Positions 30,270 through 41,290 are shown, counted from the stretch's first letter. The stretch: DNA of 64,000 nucleotides from Tenrec ecaudatus (GCF_050624435.1 NC_134541.1:6648983-6712982); one strand, 5' to 3'. Notes: generated by a model from the letters alone, not told the origin. Made by a program: numbers and translations.

Positions 30270-30617
30270 TGTTTGTCTTTATATGAAATACAAGATAAAT
30301 AAATCTGGAGCGAGTCAGTGGATTAAAAGTTTCTTGGGGTACGACGCCGGACAGTTGCGGGGAAATGAGAAGCTAGTCATCATGAGTACAAGAAGAAAAT
30401 GTTTTAAAATTGATTGTGGTGATGGTTACACAGCTATGTTTACTATGTTTAGGTCAGGGAATCGTATGATATGTGAGTTAGATGTCAGCAAAACGGTTTT
30501 AAAAAGAAAATGTCCTAAAATGGATTGTAGTGGCGGTCACACAGCTCTTTAACAGACTGGAAGCATTGAATCGTATGAGATGTGAATGATCTGTCAATGA
30601 AACTGTTTAAAAAATAA
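30270..30617 (+). mobile_element. Eutherian L1 3' end with internal tandem duplication
   Basis: Two successive blocks carry AAAATTGATTGTGGTGATGG then AAAATGGATTGTAGTGGCGG, each followed by a GTATGA..TGTGA segment, and the whole ends in an A-rich tail. This is the L1MA-like 3' UTR. Confidence 0.65.
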
Positions 30618-30672
30618 AAAAGGCCCTGCAGGTGATCCAGGGGGATGATCCGGTTCGAAAACCCCTGCTGAA
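30618..30672 (+). mobile_element. MER5A-type hAT fragment, second part
   Basis: CCCTGCAGGTGATCC to TTCGAAAACCCCTG is the expected far terminus of the MER5A copy interrupted at 29775. Confidence 0.6.
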
Positions 30673-30789
30673 GGGATTCCTATGAAAACGAATGTGAGAT
30701 AATGGAGTTCCTGGGTCATATGGGAGACACTGTAGAGTGTGGTGGTGGTCATCGTGGGGTACAGCTGAGTTAACCTTTAACTTATAGTG

Positions 30790-30935
30790 GGTTCATCTGA
30801 CAGGGTAGAACTGCCCCCAGAGGATTTCCAAGTCCACAATCTGGGTAGAATTATACCACCTGGTCTTCTCCTGAGGAGCTGCCAGTGGGCTAAAATCACC
30901 AATCTTTTGGTTAGAAACTGTGTGCGGTACATGAC
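30790..30935 (-). mobile_element. AfroSINE, diverged
   Basis: CAGGGTAGAACTGCCCCCAG and AATCTTTTGGTTAGAAAC; the tail half is missing. Confidence 0.6.
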
Positions 30936-30947
30936 AGCTGCATGATT

Positions 30948-31155
30948 CAAAACGCACTGCCATCAAGTCGATTCCGACTCGTAGTGAGCCTGTTTCACGG
31001 AGTAGGATGTGGAACGGCGCCCCGATGGGTTTCCAAGACGGTAGCTCTTTCTCGGAGTAGAAAGCTGACTCATTTCTCTCCCACGGAGGGGCTAGTGGTT
31101 TCAAACAACTGACCTTGCAGTTAGTAGGCCAACTAGAAGCTCATTACACCACCAC
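30948..31155 (-). mobile_element. AfroSINE
   Basis: CACTGCCATCAAGTCGATTC tail and GACCTTGCAGTTAGTAGGCC head, nearly complete. Confidence 0.85.
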
Positions 31156-31540
31156 GTCCATGACTCAAAGCAGTAACAGCATGAGGGAAGGACTTCTGAT
31201 TTATTGTCTAAGCATAGTCAACCATTCTGGATCGCAAGAGTTCTATTTAATCTTATTACACATTTGTCTTGTAAACAAAAACAACCATTCTACTCTATCC
31301 AGGATCCCATTAGATCTTTTCTTTTGTTTTAAAGAAATCTATTTAATTCATGTAAATAGCATTGTATATAAATTCTATAATTCATATGTATTTGGAATAA
31401 AAGAGAAGATGAATTAAGGAAGTTACATCTTGCTAATACTCAAGCAGGATGACTTTTCCTAAACAAACAAAAAACACTCTTTATCCCTCTTCCCCACTCA
31501 AAGGATTCGTTTATAAATCTCTTTTCAAATGCCATTCAAA
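31156..31540. other. AT-rich unassigned stretch
   Basis: No repeat or coding content recognised. Confidence 0.35.
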
Positions 31541-31553
31541 AGCAAGATTACCA

Positions 31554-31888
31554 AGGGTGGAGTGGAAAGGGGAAACAGATTACAAGGATCTACATATAAC
31601 CTCCTCCATGGGGGACAGGCAACATAAAAATGGGTAAAGGGAGACGTCAGACAGAGCAAGATATGACAAGACAATAATTTATAAATTATCTAGGGTTCAT
31701 GATGAGGGAGTGGGGAGCGGGGAGGGAGGGGTAAAATGAGGAGCTGATGCCAGGGGCTTACAGAGAGAGCAAATGTTTTGAGAATGATGAGGGCAATGAA
31801 TGTACAAATGTGCTTTACACTATTGATGTATGTATGGATTGTAATAAGAGTTGTATGAACCCCTAATAAAATGATAAACAAAAACACA
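31554..31888 (+). mobile_element. L1-type 3' tail with clean TSD
   Basis: 335 bp flanked by CAAGATTACCA at 31543-31553 and 31889-31899, a perfect 11-bp duplication. Ends CCCTAATAAAATGATAAACA. Confidence 0.88.
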
Positions 31889-32099
31889 CAAGATTACCAG
31901 AAACCAGGCTTCCTCAGATCCATCCATCTAAACAAGCAAGGTGCAAGGTACTTGCTTTTCTTTGGACCCTGGACCACAGGTCTGCTCCACTTGACTGCTA
32001 AGGGCCACCAGGAGAAAGCAGAGAGCTGGAATTCTGATGAGGGTGAAAAATTGAGAAGGACACCCAAAAGCTCAGCAATCAAGATGTTTTAATACAATG

Positions 32100-33720
32100 T
32101 ATTTTAAAATTAGCATTTGTGCCATACTAATTACCCCAAATGTCCCCAAAGATAAAATACTTAGGAATAAATCTAACCAGCGAAACAAAAGATTTGTAAA
32201 AGAAAACTATACTTCTATAAGAAACCAAAAGAGATTTACACACTAGAAAGAAGGCTCTATGTCCATGGATAGGTAGACTTACATAGTGAAAAATGTCAAT
32301 CTTACCAAAAGCACTCTATAAATTCAATATGAGTCTAATCTAAGTTCCAGCAGAATTCTTCAAAGATGTGGAAAAGCTAATCACCAACCTTATATGGAAG
32401 GGAAAGAAACCTAGGTTAAACAAAACATTTTTTATATAAAACAAAATAAGAAGTCTCTCACTCCAAGATTTCAAAACCTATTGTACAGCCAAGGTAATCA
32501 AAACAGCTTGATATTGGTACATGACAGGTATGTAAAATAATAGGTAAAAACAAAGAACCCAGAAATACAAGCAAGCCCTTACAGGCACCTGGGTGTTGTT
32601 GTTTTTTTTATAAAGGACTAAAGCACATTAAGTGAGGGAAGAGGTAGCCTTTTCAACAATGGTGCTGGAAAACTTGGATCTTCACCTGCAAAAGAATGAA
32701 ACAGGACCCATACCTCACACCAAGTAAAAAAAGAAACTCAAGATTGTTTAAAGACTGAAATAAAACCCTAGAACCAGTAGAGTCATCAATGAAAAAACAA
32801 CAGTGACAAACTTAAGGGTCTTAATACAAAGCACAAATATACTAACAAACATAATGAAAAACACCCCCAGTACAGAAGATAAACGAGGACCTTCTAAAAA
32901 TGTTATATTTGTGTACATCAAAAGATTTCATCAAAAGAGTAAAAAGGGAACCCACAAATTGGGGGAAATTGGCAATGATATATCAGATAAAGGGCTAATA
33001 AAAAATCAGTAGAAAGCTATAACACCTTAATAAGAAAAATACAAATAACCCAATCAAAAATGGGAACAAGACATGAATTGACAATTTACTAAAGACAACA
33101 TCCAAACAGCCAGCATCCATGATGAAGAAATGCTCACGTTCGTTAGCTATGAGGAAAAGAAAAGTACAAATTAAAACAGCAATGAGATATCACCTCACAC
33201 TGACACTCTTAGAAAAAATTTTTTTCACAGAAAATAATAAATGTTAGAGAGGGTGTGAAGAACTTTGCGATGCTCAGACATTGCTGGTGGGATTGCAGCA
33301 TTGTATAACCGCTATGGAAACGCTTTGACACTTCTTTAAACAAATGCAAATACAAAGACCGTATGTTCCTTCACTCTTCGTGGCATGTACCCCAAAGAAA
33401 TCAGGAACAAGACATGAAAAGATATATGCCCACCCATGTTTATGACAGCAATTTCTGTAATCGCAAGAAGTTGGGGAGGGGTGAATCCCATTTGTGAAGG
33501 AACTGATGAACATATTCTGGTCCATACACCCAACGGAATACTATGCAGCCTTGAAAACAGAAGGGTGGGTGGGAAAGGACAAAGAACTACATATGTGGGG
33601 GGAGTGGGGTTACTCTCGCTATTTTGATGCCATGGGCTGTATAGTCTGCCTTTATTTTTATGTGTTCTAGTCCACAAATAAAAGGGGCAAAATAATAATG
33701 AAATCGAAATACTGAAGAAC
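32100..33720 (+). mobile_element. Older L1 LINE: ORF2 end and 3' UTR
   Basis: Translation shows KYLGINLT, then NLIWKGKKPRLNK, LQDFKTYC and AKVIKTA, the L1 ORF2 C-terminal region, with stops throughout. It continues into the L1 3' UTR (AATGAGATATCACCTCACAC, GCTATGGAAACGCTTTG, GGAATACTATGCAGCC). Confidence 0.85.
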
Positions 33721-33991
33721 AAAAAAGAATGGAGGTTTAGACCTAAACACTGGTCTGAGTGGTTGAAAGGACACTGAAACGGGCTTAAACTCTTCTACGA
33801 TACACAGCTATTTCAAGCACAGTAAGTCACGCCGAAAGAAACTGTACGATGAACACAGGTCAACATTTGAAGAAAAGCCCGTCTGCGTCACAAGCGTGAC
33901 TCTTGTGCATTGGCAAAGGTTCAACCACCTACAGTTCTGAACCCACCCCTGCCCATAGGGGATTGGGCAAGTGCTATACGTGTGTGGGGGT

Positions 33992-34152
33992 ACACAAACC
34001 ACTCCCTGCCGTCGAGTCAATGCTGACTCATAGCGACCCCCTATGAGTTCCCGAGACTGTAAACTTGTTGACAGGAGTAGAAAGCCCAGTCTTTCTCCTG
34101 CGGAGTTGCTGGTGGTTTTGAAATGTTGATCACGAGGACTGCAGCCCACATG
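33992..34152 (-). mobile_element. AfroSINE, first of a five-copy run
   Basis: CCGTCGAGTCAATGCTGACT to ATCACGAGGACTGCAGCCC. Confidence 0.8.
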
Positions 34153-34317
34153 TGATCACGATTCGCCGTCCTCTTGGGTGGTGCCTGTGTCTTCTTTGTC
34201 TTGACCTCCAATGTGGCTGGATCAGCAGCACCGGGAGCCAGCCACACCAGGTCCCGGGAGCTCCAACTGCAGGCAGGGCCCCAGCAACCCCCGCCTCCCT
34301 GCCATCATGTCCCTTCC

Positions 34318-34485
34318 AGTCATAGCAAGGTTGTTGGACAGAGTGGAACTGCCCCTTTGGGCTTCCGAGACTGTAAATCTTGCCCCTTTGGAGTTTTCTG
34401 AAACTTGACAGGAACAAATGGCCATATCTTTCGGAGTGACTGATGGGCTCAAACTTCTGACCCTGTGGTTAGCAGCTCCACACAT
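34318..34485 (-). mobile_element. AfroSINE, second of the run
   Basis: GTTGGACAGAGTGGAACTGC and CTGACCCTGTGGTTAGCAG; a duplicated CCCCTTTGG segment sits inside it. Confidence 0.75.
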
Positions 34486-34493
34486 GACCCCCT

Positions 34494-34668
34494 TCACTGC
34501 CATTAAGTTGATCCCGCTCACAGGGACCCTGTAGGACTCAGTCGAACTGCCCCTGTGGGTTTCTGAAATTGTAACTCTTCACGGGAGCAGACAGTTCTCT
34601 CTCCGGAGGATCGGCTAGTGGTTTTGAACTTCTGACCCTGTGGTTAGCAGCCCCACAGCAACTACCCA
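34494..34668 (-). mobile_element. AfroSINE, third of the run
   Basis: CACTGCCATTAAGTTGATCC and CTGACCCTGTGGTTAGCAGC; the same head variant as the second copy. Confidence 0.8.
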
Positions 34669-34717
34669 GGCTCTTTCCCTCAGATGGGACCGTCAGACAG
34701 ACACTAAACCTAGACCC

Positions 34718-34830
34718 CAACCTATTGCCATCAAATGGATTCCGACTCGCCGTGACCCTCTAGGACAGCGACCTTTATGGAGGCGACTGCCTCATCTGTC
34801 TCCTCGGAGCCATCGGTCCATTTAAGTCCC
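34718..34830 (-). mobile_element. AfroSINE, fourth of the run
   Basis: ATTGCCATCAAATGGATTCC tail half; the head is missing. Confidence 0.7.
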
Positions 34831-34879
34831 TGACCTTTCCATTCTCAGCTGAGCACCGGGTCCTAGGGGGGCCTCAAAA

Positions 34880-35075
34880 GACTCCCAGCCATTCAGTCAA
34901 TTCTGACTCAGCAACCTTACAGGACCGAGCAGAACTGCCCCCCTGGATTTCCAAGGCTGTGAATCTCTCCAGGAGCAGACCGCCTCATGTTTCTCCCTCA
35001 GAGCCGCTGGTGTGTTTGAAATGCTACCCTGCTGTCTCGTGGTAGCCCACTATGCCGCGGGGGCTCCCTTCTAGG
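34880..35075 (-). mobile_element. AfroSINE, fifth of the run
   Basis: CCATTCAGTCAATTCTGACT to TAGCCCACTATGCCGCGGGG. Confidence 0.75.
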
Positions 35076-35424
35076 AGAGCCAAATGCCCTGTATTGTAGC
35101 TCAGGACCCGGAAGGCCAGTGCTGCCTTTTCCACAGTGCGCACGCTCCTCCCTCCGTGCTCTGGCTCGGAGCACCGGGTGGGGGGCAAGACGGGCTTGTC
35201 CCAAACCCCGACTCCGCAGTTATAGTTATCAAAGTGCTGCAAGCCTCAGCACCCCAGCATGTTGGCCCTCTAAACAATGTCACCATCGTGGCTACCAAAG
35301 GAAGAAAGAAGCCTGGCACCTCGTTGTTGCGGTGACTCTAAGTCACGACCCCGTCCATGTGACACCGCGGTATTCCCCACAGGGTTTTCTTAGCTTTCCT
35401 CTTCTTTAAAAAAAAACAAAACAT

Positions 35425-35640
35425 TTTATTGGGAGTTCATACAGATCCGTCATCCCATCGTTCAATCACGTCAAGCAGGGCGGCACAGTCGCTACTGCCC
35501 TCAGTTTCAGAACATTATTTACTTCCTGAACACCTTGACGTCTGCTTCCTTTAACCCCACCCCCACCACTGTACCCCCACCCCCAGAAACCCTTCTTCTA
35601 CTTGCTGTCCATACAGGTTCATCCATCCTGGGTTTCATAT
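35425..35640 (-). mobile_element. Second L1-type tail family (B), copy 2
   Basis: ACATTTTATTGGGAGTTCAT, CGTTCAATCACGTCAAGC and GTCCATACAGGTTCATCCAT in the order of copy 1. Confidence 0.6.
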
Positions 35641-35671
35641 TGGCTGCCCTCTTTACAGATCACCAGGCCTT

Positions 35672-35740
35672 GCTCCCGCAGCGCCCACTGGGTGCATTCA
35701 AACCAGCAGCCTGTAGGTTAGCAGCTGAGAGCAAAGGGAC
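35672..35740 (-). mobile_element. AfroSINE head fragment, variant
   Basis: CACTGGGTGCATTCAAACCA and GTAGGTTAGCAGCTGAG, the variant head type. Confidence 0.5.
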
Positions 35741-36390
35741 GAACTCGTATGTCGCTCAGGTTTGAGACTTAAAGGGGCTAATGTGATGCTGGCCAATCTA
35801 CTTGTGACCTGACTATCAGTTCATATTCTTCGTTCCTCTACAAGAAAGCCTGGCCTGCTGTCTCTGTCCCAGGCTGAATCCAACCGTACAATCTGCACAC
35901 CAGCCCCACACCCCTAGGGTTAGGTGCCCCTCCACCTCGACACCAAGCCCACCCCCTGCCAAGCTCAGCCACCTTGCGGTCTTCCTCCTCGCCCTTGGGA
36001 ACCTCTGAAACTCGGGGGGCCTGCTTGTCTTCCCAGGTCTCAGGAGCCCCCCCTGTCTTTCCACCAGTTTGCAGCTCCTTCTGCAAAGTGTCTGCACAGG
36101 TTCCCATCTCCCCCAATTCTGGCTCCCACAGGTTCTTCTCTAGTTACTGGAAGATGGCAGTTTAGTTACTTGTCCTTCGGGGCCAGGCAGGTAGCAGAAA
36201 TGGGCAAGGGAGGCAGTAGGCACTAATCTGCCTGTTTAAGACTAAACCAGCAGCCTGGCCAGTTACATCAAGTTGTCTCTGAAAAGAGCCCATGGCCCAA
36301 AGAGCACACACCCACAGGGTGTGTGGGGCAGAGGCGTGGGGGGATGTTAGGATGCTGCAGACCCAAAGGTGTAACTCCTACCGGATACCC
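35741..36390. other. Unassigned intergenic DNA
   Basis: C-rich, no gene or repeat recognised. Confidence 0.35.
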
Positions 36391-36395
36391 TGCTG

Positions 36396-36592
36396 GTGAC
36401 TCCCTGCCCTTGAGAGTCCTTTCTGACTCATAGTGACCCCATAGGACTGAGTACTGGGTTTCCCCAGACTGTAACTCTTTCCCAGAATAGAAAGCCTCAT
36501 CTTTCTCCCAGGGAGCCAGTGGTGGTTTCAAACTGCTGACCTTAAAGTTAGAAGCCCACTATGCATAACCACTATGCCACTAGAACCGACCC
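36396..36592 (-). mobile_element. AfroSINE
   Basis: TTCTGACTCATAGTGACCCC and AACCACTATGCCACTAGAAC; full length apart from small gaps. Confidence 0.82.
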
Positions 36593-36599
36593 GTATCTT

Positions 36600-36722
36600 A
36601 ATTCCCCTTGTGGAGCTTCCCAGCCTCTGATCTGGATGCAAGCAAATCGCCAGAGAAGCTGGTGGGTGCGAACCTTCAACCTCTCGGCTAACACCTGGGC
36701 ACTTCACAGCCTGCGATGCACA
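36600..36722 (-). mobile_element. AfroSINE fragment, variant
   Basis: AGCTGGTGGGTGCGAACCTT and CTCGGCTAACACCTGGGC, a second head directly after a complete copy. Confidence 0.5.
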
Positions 36723-37073
36723 GGACAGCCCCTGCCACCGAGATGACCTGGTCCAGAGTGCCAGCAGTGCCAAGGTGGCGCCAACCCTGGGCTAGTGGAC
36801 CGCAGCCATCAAGGCTGGCCACCGGGCAGAGTTGTCATTGACTTCGCTCTGGCTCTGGGTGAGGGTGTGGCAGCCCTGGCTCCTGGCCCTGAAGTAATGC
36901 AGACACACCACACTGGGTCAGGTGCAGTCACTTCTCAGGGACGAGTGACAAGTGGCTTTCCTCTCCCTGAGGGTGGCAATGCTTTGTACACATTACTCCT
37001 TGCTGTTCACCCTTCTTCCTTTTCTTTGGGGGCTTAAAACAGCATTTTATTCTCGCGCCATTTGCGAGGCTGA
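36723..37073. other. Unassigned stretch
   Basis: No feature recognised. Confidence 0.3.
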
Positions 37074-37160
37074 AGCTCACCACCACGCTGCTGATTCCCC
37101 CTCACAGCGACCCTCTAGGACAGGGATGAGTTGTCCCAGTGGGTTTCTAAGCCTAATTCT

Positions 37161-37861
37161 TTTTTTAAAAATCATTTTATTGGGGGCTCGTACAACTCTT
37201 ATCACAATCCAAATATACATCCATTGTGTCAAGCACATTTGTACATTTGTTGCCATCATCATTCCCAAAACATTTGCTTTCTGCTTGAGCCTTGGTATTA
37301 GCTCCTCATTTTCCCCTCCCTCCCGCTCCCCCACCTCATGAACACTTGATCATTGATAAATTATTATTTTGTCATGTCCTACACTGTCTGATGTCTCCCT
37401 CCACCCACTTTTCTGTTGTCCGTCCCCCAGGGAGGAGGTCATATGTAGATCCTTACAATTGGCTTCTCCTTTCCACCCCACCCTCCCCCTACCCTCCCAG
37501 TATCACCACTCTCACCACTGGTCCTGAAGGGATCATCTGTCCTGGATTCCCCGTGTTTCCAGTTGCTATCTGTACCAGTATACATGCTCTGGTCTAGCCA
37601 GATTTGTAAGGTAGAATTTGGATCATGATAGTGGTGGAGGGAAGGGGGAAGCATTTAAAAACTAGAGGAAAGTTGTATGTTTCATCGTTGCTACCCTGCA
37701 TCCTGACTAGCTCGTCTCCTCCCCAGGGCCCTTCTGTAAGGGGATGTAAGTTGCCTACAGATGGGTCTTGGGTTCCCAATCTGCATTCCCCCTCATTCAC
37801 AATGATTTGATTTTTTGTTCTTTGATGCCTGATACCTGATCCCTTCAACACCTTGTGACTG
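37161..37861 (-). mobile_element. L1-type tail at target AGCCTAATTCT (first)
   Basis: About 0.7 kb of the long family, 5' truncated at CCTTGTGACT, where the longer copies continue. Confidence 0.85.
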
Positions 37862-37872
37862 AGCCTAATTCT

Positions 37873-38502
37873 TTTTTTTTTTTAACAATTTATTGGGGCT
37901 CATACAATTCTTATCACAGTTCATATATATACATACATCAATTGTATAAAGCACATCTGTACATTCTTTGCCCTAATCATTTTTTTCTCCTCTTTTCTTT
38001 TTTTACATTTTATTAGGGACTCATACAACTCTTATCACCATTCATACATATACATACATCAATTGTATAAAGCACATCCATACATTCCCTGCCCCAATCA
38101 TTCTCAAGGCATTTGCTCTCCACTTAAGCCCCTTGCATCAGGTCCTCTTTTTTTTTTCCCCTCCCTCCCCTTTCCCCCCTCCCTCATATGCCCTTGGTAA
38201 TTTATACATCGTTATTTTGTCATATCTTGCCCTATCCGGAGTCTCCCTTCCCCCCTTCTCTGCTGTCCCTCTCCCAGGGAAGAGGTCACATGTGGATCCT
38301 TGTAATCAGTTCCCCCTTTCCAACCCACTCACCCTCCACTCTCCCAGCATCGTCCCTCACACCCTTGGTCCTGAAGGTATCATCCACCCTGGATTCCCTG
38401 TACCTCCAGCCCTCATATGTACCAGTGTACAGCCTCTGTCCTATCCAGCCCTGCAAGGTAGAATTCAGATCATGGTAGTTGGGGGGAGGAAGCATCCAGG
38501 AG
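37873..38502 (-). mobile_element. L1-type tails at the same target (second and third)
   Basis: A short tail, ATTTATTGGGGCTCATACA from 37890 to about 37980, runs into a longer tail starting ACATTTTATTAGGGACTCAT at about 38006. Both carry the subfamily-specific insertion ATATACATACATCAATTG. Confidence 0.82.
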
Positions 38503-38877
38503 AGCCTAATTCTTTATGGGAACTGAGAGCCTCATCTTTCTCCCTCAGAGGGGCTAGTGGTTTTGAACTGCTGGCCTTGCAGTTAGCAGTGCAACACCTT
38601 ACCCACTACTCCACCAGGGCTCCTCGTGTCAGAAGTTGGACATCCAAAATCAGGGCACCAGCTCTAGGGGAGGCTTGCCCTCTGTCAGCTCTGGAGGAAG
38701 GGACTTGTCCCTCTGAGCTGCTTCTGACCATCTCCATGTGCCCAAGCCTCTTGCTACATTTCCTTTTTGTAACTTTCAAAATCAGCTTCACCGACATCAG
38801 TTTACATCCAATGGAAGACACAGAGATTACGCTTACCGTTGGGTGAATTTTGGCAAATGCATATACCCGCACGAGGG

Positions 38878-38990
38878 ACCCTGGGTGATGCAAGCCTGGT
38901 ACTGTGCTTGGCTGCCAGAAGAAAGGTTGCAAATTCAAGGCACTACCTAGGGGCAACTAGGAAGAAAGATCTGGTGATCAACTTCCAAAA
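38878..38990 (+). mobile_element. AfroSINE fragment
   Basis: GACCCTGGGTGATGCAAGCC and GGTTGCAAATTCAAGGCACT, head half only. Confidence 0.55.
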
Positions 38991-39417
38991 CATCCTGGCG
39001 GCTGGAGGAGAGGAGCACCTCTCTGCACACAGGATTGTAGCTATTCCAGGTGGTTCACACCCCCGAGGCCCAGAGGGGGCCCCCGAAGGTACAGGCTGAG
39101 CCTGGAGTGAGGTGGGAGCAAGTGACAAAATCCCCGAGGCAGGACTTCCTTCCCCTCCCCTGGGCAAACACACCAGGGTAACCTTTTCTGTTTGTTTGAA
39201 ATGAACTTGTCCAAAGAATCCAAGTCCACTTCCGTTCTACTTTTCCTCCTTTCACAGCCCCGACCTCACGAGGGGTTTTAAGGTCATGAACCTTCTCTCT
39301 CTCTTTTAATTTTAACTGTATTTATTTATTTATTTGGGTTTAAACAACAACAACCACATATTCTGTGCAGTTACATAGCCAGTCTCATCAAATCAAATCT
39401 GAAATAATACCTTCAGG
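38991..39417. other. Unassigned stretch with TTTA repeat
   Basis: No gene seen; TATTTATTTATTTATTT at about 39320-39337. Confidence 0.35.
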
Positions 39418-39805
39418 CGTTTAACAGCGGCATCGTTATTTTTATTAATATTCCAGTGGGTGAATGTACCGGAGCTCGTTTATCCATTTCACTATAATGC
39501 GAGATTTTGGTTGTTTCCGTGTTTTTGCCACTGTGGAAATTGCTGTGCTACACACGGGTGTGCACAGGTCTGTTTGTGTTTTCTTCTTTATTTCTTTAGG
39601 GTCTAGACTCAGCAGAAGGATTGCAGGATCATGAGGGACGTGTACTGGCATTTGCTTAAGGAAGCCCACACGGATTGTCAGTGGTTGTACAATTCCACAG
39701 TCTCTGGAGCAATGGACGAGTGTCCCAATCTCTCCACATCCTCTCCAGCATTGATTTTCTGTTTTTGTTAATTTTGCTAACTGGTTTGGTGTGAGGTAGT
39801 ATCTC
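39418..39805 (-). mobile_element. Older L1 3' UTR
   Basis: GTTTATCCATTTCACTATAA, TTTTGGTTGTTTCCGTG, GGATTGCAGGATCATGAGG and CTCTCCACATCCTCTCCAGC follow the antisense L1 3' UTR in order. Confidence 0.7.
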
Positions 39806-39960
39806 ATTTTCCCCTCCCTCCCCGCTCTTCCCTCCCACAGGCACCCTTGATAACTTATAAATTCTTATTTTGTCAATTTTATTAAGTTTATAGTGAAAGT
39901 TTACACAGCACATTAACTTTTTTCTAGTAGGGTTTGTCTACTGATGGAATACACTGTTTT
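39806..39960 (-). mobile_element. L1-type tail fragments
   Basis: CCCTTGATAACTTATAAATT belongs to the main tail family. It joins AATTTTATTAAGTTTATAGT, another L1 3' end type. Confidence 0.5.
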
Positions 39961-39984
39961 CTTAGCTGCCCTTGGTTTGTGGCC

Positions 39985-40078
39985 GCTATTAGGTGCTACC
40001 AAGTCTGCTTTAACTCCTAGCGACTGCAGGTGACAGAGCAGAGCTGCCCCATGGGATTTGCTGGGCTGTCATCTTCAC
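39985..40078 (-). mobile_element. AfroSINE or RTE tail fragment
   Basis: GTGCTACCAAGTCTGC to GCTGCCCCATGGGATTTGC. Confidence 0.5.
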
Positions 40079-40080
40079 AA

Positions 40081-40205
40081 GGTGCCCTGGTGACGCAGTG
40101 GTTAAGCGTCGAGCTGGTAAGCCCTGGTTTGACCCCACAGGAGACGGGTGTGAAGACTGCAGCCCCGGATTCTTCCCATACAGTCCCTCCGAGGCGCCAT
40201 TGGCT
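40081..40205 (+). mobile_element. AfroSINE head
   Basis: GGTGCCCTGGTGACGCAGTGG with a good A box, directly after an opposite-strand fragment. Confidence 0.65.
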
Positions 40206-40234
40206 CGACAGCGTGAACTGGAATCTTTGCACAT

Positions 40235-40346
40235 AGTAGCAGATCACCGGGCCTTACCTCTGCGCCCCTCTGAACCACAGGACAGCTTCGAACTGACACC
40301 CTTTCTGTTAGCAGATGGGTGTTCCCAGTTGCACCACCAGGCCTGA
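40235..40346 (-). mobile_element. AfroSINE variant fragment
   Basis: CAGCTTCGAACTGACACCC to GTTGCACCACCAGGCC. Confidence 0.55.
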
Positions 40347-40349
40347 ATG

Positions 40350-40420
40350 GTTTTTTTATTTTTTTAATGGTGGAAAATATACACAGGTAGCAAAACATTT
40401 GTCGTTCCAGTGACCTTCAC
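40350..40420 (-). mobile_element. Old L1 3' UTR remnant
   Basis: AATGGTGGAAAATATACACA, antisense to the old L1 3' end. Confidence 0.35.
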
Positions 40421-40519
40421 GTGTGCCTCCACTCGGGACACTGGCTCATCGTGTGCAGGGAGCTTATGCCACGGGACACGGTGCCACACAGGGTGCAAGT
40501 GGCCCGGCCCTGTCTGCGG

Positions 40520-40600
40520 CACCACGGGCCCTGGTGGCACAGTGGTGATGCTCAGCTTAACCCAGAGGAAGGAGGCAGCACCAGAGCGTCTGTGGATGGA
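40520..40600 (+). mobile_element. AfroSINE fragment
   Basis: ACGGGCCCTGGTGGCACAGTG is the SINE head; the following body is strongly diverged. Confidence 0.45.
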
Positions 40601-41044
40601 GACCCAAAAGGCTAGGATAGGGTGTGAGGTCCCAGGGCGTCGGGAGTGGCGCTTCAAGGCTAGGCTATGGGTCCTTCAGTCCAATGGCCTAAAGACCACC
40701 ATTCTGCTATCTCCGGTGCTCCTGGGGCGTCTGGACCCAGTTGGGAGTTTGGTCACCATGGGGCTTTTCTATGGCTGCCTGGGTGGTGCAGGCCACAGAG
40801 TCCATCTCAACTGGCCTGGGTGGCAGGTGGGCAGCGAAACCGGAGGTGATAAAGTACCCTGGTGCCACTGGGTACTGCTAGGACAGAGAGGGAAGGGGTG
40901 GAGCTGGTGGGGAGTCCTCTCAGCCTGTGGAGGTGACTCCCCGGAGCCATCCCACAGGTGTTCTGTGACCTGTCCTTCAGGACCAGGCGGGGAGTTCAGG
41001 GGAGCACCTAGTACCAGGCGTGCAACTGCCAGCTTTGATACTCA
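40601..41044. other. GC-rich unassigned stretch
   Basis: One long plus frame (285 codons from 40410) crosses this area but includes SINE sequence and has no recognisable domain. Confidence 0.35.
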
Positions 41045-41248
41045 GCAGGGGCCCTGCCAGATAGAGCCACCTGTTAATATTGCCTGTGGCCCAAAGGCCG
41101 CAGGTTCAAACCCACCCAGAGGTGCCTCTGAAGAAAGGCCTGGTAACCTGCCGACACACCCGTGGAGCCCAGTTCTACTCTGCACACACCTCAGGTGGCC
41201 AGGTGCTGGAATCCACTGGACGACGGCAATGAATTTGGTTCTTTTCTG
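41045..41248 (+). mobile_element. AfroSINE
   Basis: GCCGCAGGTTCAAACCCACC to GACGACGGCAATGAATTTGG. Confidence 0.75.
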
Positions 41249-41290
41249 TTTGTCTACCCCATCTTAAAAACAAAAGAAAACAAAGCAAAA

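Larger units (their letters stand above)
37074..38625 (-). mobile_element. AfroSINE split by three L1-type tails
   Basis: The SINE tail is at 37074-37160 and its body and head at 38503-38625 (CTACTCCACCAGGGCTCC). AGCCTAATTCT occurs three times (37150-37160, 37862-37872, 38503-38513), at each boundary of the insertions. Confidence 0.82.

Noticed and set aside
33992-35075. Tandem array or CRISPR-like regular repeat
   Set aside because: Units are separately inserted or locally duplicated SINEs with irregular spacing and length; no short direct repeats with unique spacers.
38133-38846. Plus-strand frame of 237 codons
   Set aside because: Antisense translation of L1-type tails and an AfroSINE.
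40410-41267. Plus-strand frame of 285 codons
   Set aside because: Crosses SINE sequence, has no recognised motif and low-complexity GC-rich composition; likely chance.
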